A stretch of DNA of 13,246 nucleotides from CAZNMF01 sp035547155 (GTDB lineage Bacteria; Acidobacteriota; Vicinamibacteria; Vicinamibacterales; SCN-69-37). The stretch covers positions 1 to 13,246 of the forward strand of contig DASZVJ010000212.1 in the NCBI GenBank assembly GCA_035547155.1, written 5' to 3'. Positions within the stretch are counted from its first letter, which is position 1, and every line of letters starts with the position of its first letter. A model generated the notes under the pieces. That model was not told the origin of the DNA, searched no databases, and was given only the letters and a program-made list of their open reading frames with translations. Of this stretch, positions 6,576 to 13,028 are shown one piece after another. A program made the position numbers and the translations under genes.

Positions 6576-6581
6576 GCGCAC

Positions 6582-7541
6582 ATGCGACAGCGGACAGCGG
6601 TCTGGATCCTTCTCGGTGCAGGAATGGTCATGGGTGCGGCGCTTTCGGCCACGGTCGCCGCACGGCAAGCTGCCGGACAGGTCGGGCCGCCGCGGCCGAA
6701 GATCACCGGCGTCGCCGGCATCGCCATCAAGGCCAAGGATCTCGACGCGGCCAAGAAGTTCTACGGGACGATCCTCGGTCTCGATGAGGCCTTTCCCGTC
6801 AAGAATCCCACCGGCGGGACCGACTTCACGACGTTCAAGATCAACGAGAAACAGTACGTCTACGTCGCGCCTGATCTGAAAGAGGACACGGAAAGCCGCC
6901 TGCTCTACGTGAGCTTCGAGACCAGCGATGCCCGCGCGTTGCGGACGTACTTCGCGAGCAAGGGCGTCACCGTGCCGGCCGCCGTCACGCCCGATCCGCA
7001 GGGCAATCTCAGCCTGATGGTGAAGGATCCGGAAGGCAACGCCGTCCAGTTCATCCAGTACACGCCGAGTGGCGCGCACGTGCGGAACGCCGGCAAGTTC
7101 CTGTCGCCGCGCCGACTGTCGACCGAAGCGCTGCACGTCGGCTATCGCATCCACGACGCCTCGGTGATGGACGGCTTCTATCGCGACATCCTCGGCTTCC
7201 GTCTGATGTGGAAAGGCGGCAACCGTGAGGACGTCTTCAGCTGGATCTCGATGATCGTGCCCGACGGCAATCAGTGGCTCGAGTACATGGTCGATACGGG
7301 CAATCCGTCGCCGCGCACGCTCGGCATCTGGAATCACCTCGCGTTCGGGACGCTCGATCAGCAGGCCGTCGCGAAGGCCGTGACCGAGCGCGGCTACGCC
7401 GCGGCGGCCACGCCGAAGATCGGTCGCGATGGCCGCTGGCTGATGGACCTCTACGATCCCGATCTCACGCGCGTCGAGTTCATGATCCGCAAGCCCGTGC
7501 AAACGCCGTGCTGTTCGCCATTGCACGATGTGATTGAGTAG
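6582..7541 (+). CDS. Exported two-domain VOC (glyoxalase-fold) protein, 319 aa
   Basis: An N-terminal signal or anchor (RQRTAVWILLGAGMVMGAALSATVA, residues about 2-26, written here only to locate it) is followed by two vicinal-oxygen-chelate domains. Confidence 0.9.
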   Translation: MRQRTAVWILLGAGMVMGAALSATVAARQAAGQVGPPRPKITGVAGIAIKAKDLDAAKKFYGTILGLDEAFPVKNPTGGTDFTTFKINEKQYVYVAPDLKEDTESRLLYVSFETSDARALRTYFASKGVTVPAAVTPDPQGNLSLMVKDPEGNAVQFIQYTPSGAHVRNAGKFLSPRRLSTEALHVGYRIHDASVMDGFYRDILGFRLMWKGGNREDVFSWISMIVPDGNQWLEYMVDTGNPSPRTLGIWNHLAFGTLDQQAVAKAVTERGYAAAATPKIGRDGRWLMDLYDPDLTRVEFMIRKPVQTPCCSPLHDVIE

Positions 7542-7610
7542 GTTCTGGGGTTCCAAGGTTCCAAGGTTCCGAGGTTCCGAGGTTCGGTTCTGAGGTTCCG
7601 AGAGGTTCGC
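7541..7610. repeat. Degenerate octamer tandem repeat, AGGTTCC(A/G)
   Basis: About eight imperfect copies of AGGTTCCR run from the last base of the VOC stop codon to 7610. The middle four copies (about 7549-7582) are almost exact; the outer ones have lost or changed bases. It is non-coding and sits 56 nt before the permease start. No promoter box is visible within it. Slippage-prone short arrays of this kind can vary in copy number. Confidence 0.8.
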
Positions 7611-7665
7611 TGATCCATCGAGCCAACTGCTGCGTCCTGCTTCCGTCCAATGGACGGGAGTGTCC

Positions 7666-10095
7666 ATGGGCGCGTGGCGGCTCGATCTGCGATTTGGTCT
7701 TCGTCTGCTTCGGCGCGATCCGCGGTTCGCGGTGCTCGTCGTGCTGGCGCTCGCGCTGGGCATCGGGGCGACGACCGCGGTGTTCACCGTCGTCGATTCG
7801 ATCCTGCTGCGGCCGCTGCCGTACAAGGACGCCGATCGTCTCGTCGTCGCGCTGCAGGGATCGACGGGCAGCAGCCCGGTCTCGCCCGCGGACTTCTTCG
7901 ACTATTGGCGCGACGCGCGCTCGTTCGAGCGCCTCAGCGTCGCGCAAGCGTGGGGCGCGACGATTGGCGGCGGGGAACGGCCCGTCCGGCTCGACGGCCT
8001 GAAGGTCTCCGGCGATCTCTTCGGCCTGCTCGGCGTCGCGCCGGCGCTCGGCCGGACGTTGGGCGAGGCTGACGATCAGCCTGGCCACGAGCACGTCGTC
8101 GTCATCAGCGACAATCTGTGGCGCACGCAGTTCGGCGCCGATCGCGGCGTCGTCGGACAGAAGGTGCCGATCAACGGCACGCCGTACGTGATCGTCGGCG
8201 TGATGCCGTCCGGCTTCCGCTTCGCGCCGTTCTGGGTCACGCGCGCGGAGCTGTGGACGCCGATCGTGCTGGCGAATCGCATCAACGATCGCGACGGCCA
8301 GTCCCTTCGGATGTTCGGACGGCTGAAAGACGGCGTGACGGTCGTGCAGGCGCAAGCGGAGATGAGCGCCATCTGCGCGCGGCTCGCGCGCGACTATCCG
8401 GCCACGAACGCGAACCTGCAGATCACGGTTACGCCGCTGCTGGACAAAGTCGTCGCCGGCATCCGCCCGACGTTGCTGCTGCTGATGACGCTCGTCGTGT
8501 TCGTCCTGCTGATCGCGTGCGCGAACGTCGCGAACGCGCTGCTCGCGCGCGCGTCCGGCCGGCAGAAGGAGATCGCGCTGCGCATCGCGATGGGCGCCGG
8601 GCGGGCGGACATCATTCGTCAGTTGCTCACCGAGAGTCTGCTGCTGGCGACGCTCGGTGCGTTAGCCGGGCTCCTCTGTGCAGCGTGGGGCGTGCACGCG
8701 CTCCTGGCGACACTGCCGCCGGGCAGCCTGCCACGGCAGCAGGACGTCGGGTTCGACGTGCGCGTCTTCGCGGTCGCCTCGATCGCCACGCTCCTCACCG
8801 GCGTCGTCACCGGGCTGACGCCGGCGTTGCAGCTGTTCCGCGACAACGTCACCGCGGTCTTCCAGGAGAGCAGCCGCGGCGCGACGGAGGGACGCGGCCG
8901 GATGCGGATCCGCAATCTGTTGATCGCCGGCGAAGTGACGCTGGCGCTCGTGCTGCTCGTCGGCGCGGGGCTGCTCGGCCGGACGATGATGCAACTGACC
9001 GCCGTCGATCCCGGGTTCCGCGTCGATCATCTCGCGGTCGCGACGGTCTCGCTCGACGGCACGCCGTATGCCGAGCCCGACGCGCGCCAGGCGATGTTCG
9101 ATCGCGTCCGCGAGCACCTGCAGGCCGTGCCGTTCGTCTCTGCCGTCGGTGCGATCAACCATCTGCCACTCGCCGGCGATATCTGGACGTTGAGCTACAC
9201 GATCGACGGCCATCCCGCGCCGCTGACCGGGCACGTGCCGCACGCCGTCTACCGCGTCGTCCAGCCGGGCTATTTCGCAGCGATGGGCTTGTCGCTCGTG
9301 GCGGGCCGGGACATCGCCACCACCGATCGCGCGTCGTCAGTGCCCGTCGCGGTGATCAATCAGGCGATGGCGCAGCGGCAGTGGGGCCGTGAGAATCCGA
9401 TCGGACAGCGCTTCCACCTGCCGGGTCCGGGAAATGTGTCCGATCCAATCACGGTTGTCGGCGTGGTCGCCAACGCGCGCCAAAGCGACTGGACCAGCCC
9501 GCCGGACGACGAGGTCTACGTCGCGTTCGCGCAGCGGTCACAGGAGTTCGGCCTGAGCGCGATGACGTTCGTCCTGCGCACGTCCGGCGATGCGTCCGTC
9601 GTGGCCGCATCGATTCCGCGGGAAATTGCGCTCGTCGATCGCGGCCTCGTCGTGTCGTCCAACACGACGATGGCGAGCGTCGTCGCCGACGAGCTGTGGC
9701 GCGAGCGCTTGACGAGCACGCTCACGGGCGCATTTGCACTGGTGGCGCTCGGTCTGGCGGCCATCGGCATCTACGCCGTCGTGGCGTTCGCGGTGACGAG
9801 ACGGACGCGGGAATTCGGCGTGCGGATGGCGTTGGGCTCGACGCGCGGGGCCGTGCAGCGCCTGGCGATCGCCGACGTGTTGTCGCCCGTCTGCTGGGGC
9901 GCGGGCGCCGGATTGCTGACGACGGTGGCCTGCGCGCGGCTGATGCGCACGCTGGTGTACGGCGTCAGCGTGCTCGATCCGTACGCGCTCGGCGGCGCGG
10001 CTGGCGTGCTGATCCTGGCGGCGATCGGTGCGGCCTGGCTGCCGGCCCGGCGCGCCAGCCGGCTCGATCCGACCGTCGCGCTGCGGCAGGATTAG
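7666..10095 (+). CDS. ADOP-class MacB/FtsX-like ABC transporter permease, 809 aa
   Basis: A duplicated permease: an N-terminal membrane helix (about 21-43) and a MacB-like periplasmic domain (GIGATTAVFTVVDSILLRPLPY leads into it), an FtsX-type membrane block (LLLLMTLVVFVLLIACANV, then RQKEIALRIAMGAGRADIIRQ), then a second copy with its own helix (about 425-445), periplasmic domain and C-terminal FtsX block (RRTREFGVRMALGSTRGAVQRL). The length and two-copy layout match the Acidobacterial Duplicated Orphan Permease family. The start is the ATG at 7666 with GGGAG 5 nt upstream; a GTG at 7660 is the alternative. As is typical for the family, no ATPase gene is adjacent, and no PadR-type regulator is seen nearby. 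Substrate unknown. It presumably works with an ATPase encoded elsewhere. Confidence 0.93.
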   Translation: MGAWRLDLRFGLRLLRRDPRFAVLVVLALALGIGATTAVFTVVDSILLRPLPYKDADRLVVALQGSTGSSPVSPADFFDYWRDARSFERLSVAQAWGATIGGGERPVRLDGLKVSGDLFGLLGVAPALGRTLGEADDQPGHEHVVVISDNLWRTQFGADRGVVGQKVPINGTPYVIVGVMPSGFRFAPFWVTRAELWTPIVLANRINDRDGQSLRMFGRLKDGVTVVQAQAEMSAICARLARDYPATNANLQITVTPLLDKVVAGIRPTLLLLMTLVVFVLLIACANVANALLARASGRQKEIALRIAMGAGRADIIRQLLTESLLLATLGALAGLLCAAWGVHALLATLPPGSLPRQQDVGFDVRVFAVASIATLLTGVVTGLTPALQLFRDNVTAVFQESSRGATEGRGRMRIRNLLIAGEVTLALVLLVGAGLLGRTMMQLTAVDPGFRVDHLAVATVSLDGTPYAEPDARQAMFDRVREHLQAVPFVSAVGAINHLPLAGDIWTLSYTIDGHPAPLTGHVPHAVYRVVQPGYFAAMGLSLVAGRDIATTDRASSVPVAVINQAMAQRQWGRENPIGQRFHLPGPGNVSDPITVVGVVANARQSDWTSPPDDEVYVAFAQRSQEFGLSAMTFVLRTSGDASVVAASIPREIALVDRGLVVSSNTTMASVVADELWRERLTSTLTGAFALVALGLAAIGIYAVVAFAVTRRTREFGVRMALGSTRGAVQRLAIADVLSPVCWGAGAGLLTTVACARLMRTLVYGVSVLDPYALGGAAGVLILAAIGAAWLPARRASRLDPTVALRQD

Positions 10096-10149
10096 TACGC
10101 CGCGCGCTGAAACCCTGCATTTCTTCGTGCGATCTTGCCGTCGGTCCGA

Positions 10150-10157
10150 TGTAGACT
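10150..10157 (+). promoter_or_regulatory. -10-like box TGTAGACT before the HU-like gene
   Basis: TAGACT fits a housekeeping -10 core and would give a leader of roughly 60 nt before the ATG at 10224. TTGCCG at 10135-10140 resembles a -35 box but is only 11 nt away, too close to pair with it. It is the second of three TGTAGnnT strings found upstream of genes here. Confidence 0.35.
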
Positions 10158-10223
10158 AGCGCGCGCTGGTCCGGCCGGCACTCTGCCGTCTGCGCATCAG
10201 CTCGATAGCAGGGACCTAACCAT

Positions 10224-10571
10224 ATGGCAAAGACCGCGAAGAAGAAGCCGTTCAAGGCTACGCCGGCCACCAAGCGCCGTTCGCGTGGCGATCTCGTGAA
10301 GCAGATTGCGGGTGCGACCGAGCTCAAGTCGAGCAAGGTGAAGGAAGTGTTCGATACGCTGACCGCGATCATCGCTGCCGATCTCGGCAAGAAGGGTGTC
10401 GGCGAATTCAATTTCAACGGGCTCGTCAAGCTGCGGACCGTCGACAAACCGGCGACCAAGGCGCGCAAGGGCCGCAATCCGTTCACCGGCGAGGAGATCA
10501 CGATCAAGGCCAAGCCCGCCAGCCGCAAGGTGCGCGCCCGCGCGCTGCGTGGCCTGAACGGCTTGATTTAG
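10224..10571 (+). CDS. HU/IHF-family nucleoid DNA-binding protein with basic N-terminal extension, 115 aa
   Basis: From about residue 20 the protein follows the HU fold: RGDLVKQIAG helix 1, LKSSKVKEVFDTLTAIIAADL helix 2, then GEFNFNGLVKL, the DNA-wrapping arm with GRNPFTGEEITIKAKPASRKV (the arm carries the family's RNPxTG motif), and the C-terminal helix. It is about 25 residues longer than E. coli HU because of a Lys/Thr/Ala-rich leader (AKTAKKKPFKATPATKRRSR) likely to be flexible and to add DNA contacts. The start is the ATG at 10224, with AGGGA about 9 nt upstream. It has its own promoter-like region and a hairpin after the stop, so it is probably monocistronic and well expressed. Family identity is firm; HU versus IHF type is not separated. 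Confidence 0.93.
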   Translation: MAKTAKKKPFKATPATKRRSRGDLVKQIAGATELKSSKVKEVFDTLTAIIAADLGKKGVGEFNFNGLVKLRTVDKPATKARKGRNPFTGEEITIKAKPASRKVRARALRGLNGLI

Positions 10572-10599
10572 CCCTTTACGCAGGGCAAGCCGGCGTCGG

Positions 10600-10622
10600 G
10601 GCGCCTCACCTCGTGAGGCGCC
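10600..10622 (+). terminator. Strong hairpin after the HU-like gene
   Basis: GGCGCCTCAC / CTC / GTGAGGCGCC, a perfect 10-bp stem with a 3-nt loop, 28 nt after the stop codon. A smaller stem GCCCT/AGGGC (10571-10575 with 10582-10586) directly precedes it. No U-tract follows, so it may be a U-less terminator, a 3'-end stabiliser, or part of the cupin leader. GGCGCCTCACC is also directly repeated (10600-10610 and 10617-10627). Confidence 0.6.
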
Positions 10623-10667
10623 TCACCGCCGCATTTCGCGACGACACGCACGAGAAGAAGCGACGAT

Positions 10668-11063
10668 ATGACCGAACGCAAGGACGCCGCGATCGACGTC
10701 GAGACTGCCACTCCGAAGCTGCCCGACGGCGTGCTGGGCATTGACGACGTTGCGCCAGAGCTGACGCCTGGCTGTCGCGTCTTCGTGCACTACAACGGCC
10801 CGACGGATCAGCTGACCGGCATGTGCACGGGCATGGCCGTGCTCGATCCCGGTGCGAGCCCGCATCCGCCCCATCGTCATCCCGAAGAAGAGTTCCTCAT
10901 CATCTCGGAAGGCACGGGCGAGATCGAGTGCGACGGCAAGATCACGCCGGCCGGCCCGGGCGCGATCATGTATTGCGCCGGCAACGTGCTCCACGGCATC
11001 ACCAACACCGGCAAAGTGCCGTTGACGTTCTACTGGTCGAAGTGGACGGCGAAGGGATTCTAG
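10668..11063 (+). CDS. Single-domain cupin protein, 131 aa
   Basis: A Cupin_2-type beta-barrel. Cupin motif 1 reads HPPHRHPEEEFLIISEGTGE, with His69, His71 and Glu75 as probable metal ligands and His66 nearby. Motif 2 reads GPGAIMYCAGNVLHGITN, with His109 as the fourth ligand. All four expected ligands are present, so a metal-dependent activity or small-molecule binding is plausible; the specific reaction cannot be told. No signal peptide, so cytoplasmic. The start is the ATG at 10668 with GAAGAAG upstream. It follows the HU-like gene by 96 bp, with a strong hairpin between, and is convergent with the small VOC gene. Confidence 0.88.
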   Translation: MTERKDAAIDVETATPKLPDGVLGIDDVAPELTPGCRVFVHYNGPTDQLTGMCTGMAVLDPGASPHPPHRHPEEEFLIISEGTGEIECDGKITPAGPGAIMYCAGNVLHGITNTGKVPLTFYWSKWTAKGF

Positions 11064-11067
11064 AAAG

Positions 11068-11087
11068 GCCGGGTCTTCAGACCCGGC
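11068..11087. terminator. Likely bidirectional terminator between the cupin and small VOC genes
   Basis: GCCGGGTCT / TC / AGACCCGGC, a perfect 9-bp stem (or 8 bp with a TTCA loop), 4 nt after the cupin stop. It overlaps the stop codon of the convergent VOC gene (11077-11079). On the minus strand the stem is followed by CTTTCTA, a fair U-rich tail; on the plus strand no U-tract follows, but the A-rich AGAAAG precedes it. Confidence 0.7.
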
Positions 11088-11487
11088 GTGCGCTTCGTGC
11101 TTCCATCACCGCCATCCGCGCGTCGTCGATGACCTCGAACAGATAGCCGTTGATCGGCTCATGGAAGAAGAAGCGCTCGAATGGCGTCGTGCGCAGCGGG
11201 GCGACGATCTCCGCCCCTCGGGCGATCAAGCGCTCCTTGAGCGCCGGGAACTCCGACAACGGGTAGAACACGGCGACGTGCCGGCCGAACTCGTGCTCGA
11301 ACGGCGAGATCTCGAATCCCTCCGTGTAGAGCACGTGGATCTGCTGGCCGCGGCCGATGTCGAGCCAGAGCGCTTCGACGGGCGTGTTGCCGGGCACTTC
11401 GTCCCGGCGCCAGCCGAACGATTCCTCGAAGAACGCAGCGGTCCGTGGCACGTCCCGCGTGGCAAGCGTCAAATGCGCGAATGACAT
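11077..11487 (-). CDS. Single-domain VOC-family protein (glyoxalase/dioxygenase fold), 136 aa
   Basis: A compact two-module VOC protein: MSFAHLTLATRDVPRTAAFFEESFGW opens the first beta-alpha-beta-beta-beta unit (only partly quoted as a family landmark) and HVAVFYPLSEFPALKERL the second. Confidence 0.88.
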   Translation of the reverse strand: MSFAHLTLATRDVPRTAAFFEESFGWRRDEVPGNTPVEALWLDIGRGQQIHVLYTEGFEISPFEHEFGRHVAVFYPLSEFPALKERLIARGAEIVAPLRTTPFERFFFHEPINGYLFEVIDDARMAVMEARSARRV

Positions 11488-11497
11488 CTCAGAGGCC

Positions 11498-11505
11498 TGT
11501 AGGAT
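11498..11505 (+). promoter_or_regulatory. -10-like box TGTAGGAT before the membrane protein gene
   Basis: TAGGAT fits a housekeeping -10 core. It lies in the 68-bp divergent spacer between the small VOC gene and the membrane protein gene and would give a leader of about 45 nt before the GTG at 11556. It is the third TGTAGnnT string; no -35 is clear. Confidence 0.3.
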
Positions 11506-11520
11506 AGTCCAGACGAGCGA

Positions 11521-11549
11521 CGTTCGACGGACGAAGTTCGTCGTTCGAC
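11521..11549. repeat. GTTCGAC direct repeats around a GACGAA-G-TTCGTC palindrome
   Basis: CGTTCGAC occurs at 11521-11528 and 11542-11549. Between them is GACGAA-G-TTCGTC (11530-11542), a 6-bp inverted repeat with one central base. It lies between the -10-like box and the GTG start of the membrane protein gene, so it would be in its 5' leader or act as an operator. Confidence 0.45.
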
Positions 11550-11555
11550 ATCCGC

Positions 11556-13028
11556 GTGCCGCGCCGACTGTCCTTCCGCCTCTACGCCATCGCGCTCCTC
11601 TCGTCGCTGCTCATCGCACCAGCGACGACGACGTACTGGGACGCGTTCGGCTATCTCACACAAGCGATCACCGGTAGCGTCGGCGGGCTTGGGCTGGGAC
11701 GGCCGGTGTTCGTACTCGCGGCTCACGCGATCGCGAAGGCATGGCTCGGCGCCGGCGGCTCGCCGTGGCACGTCGAGGCCTTGCTGCGCGCGTGCGTGAT
11801 CGCCGTGTCGGCGGCATCGGCTTCGCTGACGCCTCGGCTCGCGCGCGCGTGCGGGCTGAGCGATCGTGCGGCCTGGATCGCGGGGCTGGCCGTGGCGTGC
11901 TCGCCGGCGCTCGCGCATGCGAGCGGACAGGTTCTCACGGATGGACCCGCGGTCGCGTGTCTGCTCGTCGCGCTGATTTGCGGCGTTGGCGCCGCCGCGC
12001 CGGATCGCGGACCGTCTGCCGCGACGTGGCTCGCCGTCGCGTCCGGCGCTGCGCTCGGTCTGGCGATCGGGATCCGCGAGCAGGCCGTCGTCTATGCGCT
12101 CGCACTGGCACTGTTCGCGTGGCGCGCGCCGGCGGCTTCTCGCGTGCGGATCGCGGTGGCGACGAGCGCTGGTTTCGGCGTGTGCGCGATCGCGCCCGTC
12201 GCGTTCGTCCTCGCCACCCAGCCTGGCTATCTCGACACGATTCGACACTGGCTCGATGGCATGCGCGCCGATCGCGTGCTCAAGACGTACGGCTGGCGCG
12301 ATCTCGCGATTTATCTCGTGTGGCTCGTCTCGCTCGGTCCCATCGTCATCTTCGCCGCGACGCGGCATCTGGTGTCGCGGCCGACGCCCGTCTCGCCGGC
12401 ACGCGGCCCGCTGGCCGCAATCGTCGTCGTGTCGGTCATTCAGCTTGCGTGGATGGCGACGTTTCGCGGCGTCGCCTACAGCCCGCGATTTCTCCTGCAG
12501 GCGCTCCCTGGGGCGGTCGCGCTGCCTGGCGCGATCGCGATCGATCGCTGGATCGGCCGCTCGCGCGCGCGTCTGATCGCCGCGGTCGCGGCCATTGTCG
12601 TGCCTGTGCTCGTCGCCGCGCCGTTCGTGCGCGCACGGAGCGCACCGCTCGAGCAGACGCTGCGGACCTGGCCCTCGATGCTGACGCGCCTTCCCAGCGG
12701 CACCATCGTCGTCAGCGGCCAGCCTTGTCCGGCCGTGCCGTTCGTCGAAACGATCCTCGCGCGCGATCGCGCGTGGACCGGCCGCGTCCCGTCCTGGGCC
12801 CCGATCTGTCCCGGCTGGAGCTGGCCGCACGATCTTGCATCCGTGCTGGATCGCGCGCGGATCGACGGTCACATCGTCGCGCTGGATCTGCGGCCGGTCT
12901 CGTGGGTTGGCGCCGAGCAGCGTGCGGCGCTGGCGGAGGTCGATGTTTACGCGCGAGCGCACACGGCCGGGATTGCCGGCGGCGGCATCATTGTCTGGCG
13001 CGAAGGAGCGCCGTCGCCGCACGAATGA
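11556..13028 (+). CDS. Polytopic membrane protein, GT-C / GT39-like glycosyltransferase, 490 aa
   Basis: Many hydrophobic segments fill residues about 9-365, followed by a soluble C-terminal part of about 125 residues. An early loop has YWDAFGY with Asp29, in the place of the catalytic aspartate of GT-C enzymes (PMT/ArnT type). Further family-like points are LTDGP (Asp129), GIREQ (Arg174-Glu175) and YSPRFLLQALPG. GT-C enzymes move sugars from polyprenyl-phosphate donors on the outer face of the membrane. The C-terminal domain has two cysteines (Cys391, Cys418) that could pair outside the cell. The start is a GTG at 11556; no ATG lies upstream in frame and no Shine-Dalgarno is clear. Its 3' end overlaps the convergent aminotransferase gene. 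Membrane protein is firm; GT-C assignment is moderate. Confidence 0.75.
   Translation: MPRRLSFRLYAIALLSSLLIAPATTTYWDAFGYLTQAITGSVGGLGLGRPVFVLAAHAIAKAWLGAGGSPWHVEALLRACVIAVSAASASLTPRLARACGLSDRAAWIAGLAVACSPALAHASGQVLTDGPAVACLLVALICGVGAAAPDRGPSAATWLAVASGAALGLAIGIREQAVVYALALALFAWRAPAASRVRIAVATSAGFGVCAIAPVAFVLATQPGYLDTIRHWLDGMRADRVLKTYGWRDLAIYLVWLVSLGPIVIFAATRHLVSRPTPVSPARGPLAAIVVVSVIQLAWMATFRGVAYSPRFLLQALPGAVALPGAIAIDRWIGRSRARLIAAVAAIVVPVLVAAPFVRARSAPLEQTLRTWPSMLTRLPSGTIVVSGQPCPAVPFVETILARDRAWTGRVPSWAPICPGWSWPHDLASVLDRARIDGHIVALDLRPVSWVGAEQRAALAEVDVYARAHTAGIAGGGIIVWREGAPSPHE

Noticed and set aside
5292..7826. 844-codon open frame on the minus strand
   Set aside because: It crosses five convincing genes on both strands, is Arg/His/Asp-rich with no family features, and translates the octamer repeat as an EPxNLGT-like run. 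Long antisense frames are expected at this GC content.
7480..8355. 291-codon open frame on the minus strand
   Set aside because: Antisense to the start of the ADOP permease and running through the octamer repeat; charged, low-complexity product.
1360..12770. Ten copies of GCGATCGC (for example 1360, 1387, 3434, 4432, 6054, 9865, 11727, 12186, 12531, 12763), many more than base composition predicts, recalling cyanobacterial HIP1
   Set aside because: All lie in genes, and nine of ten read in frame as Ala-Ile-Ala with the preferred codons GCG-ATC-GC(C/G). Codon and amino-acid bias explains them without a special motif.
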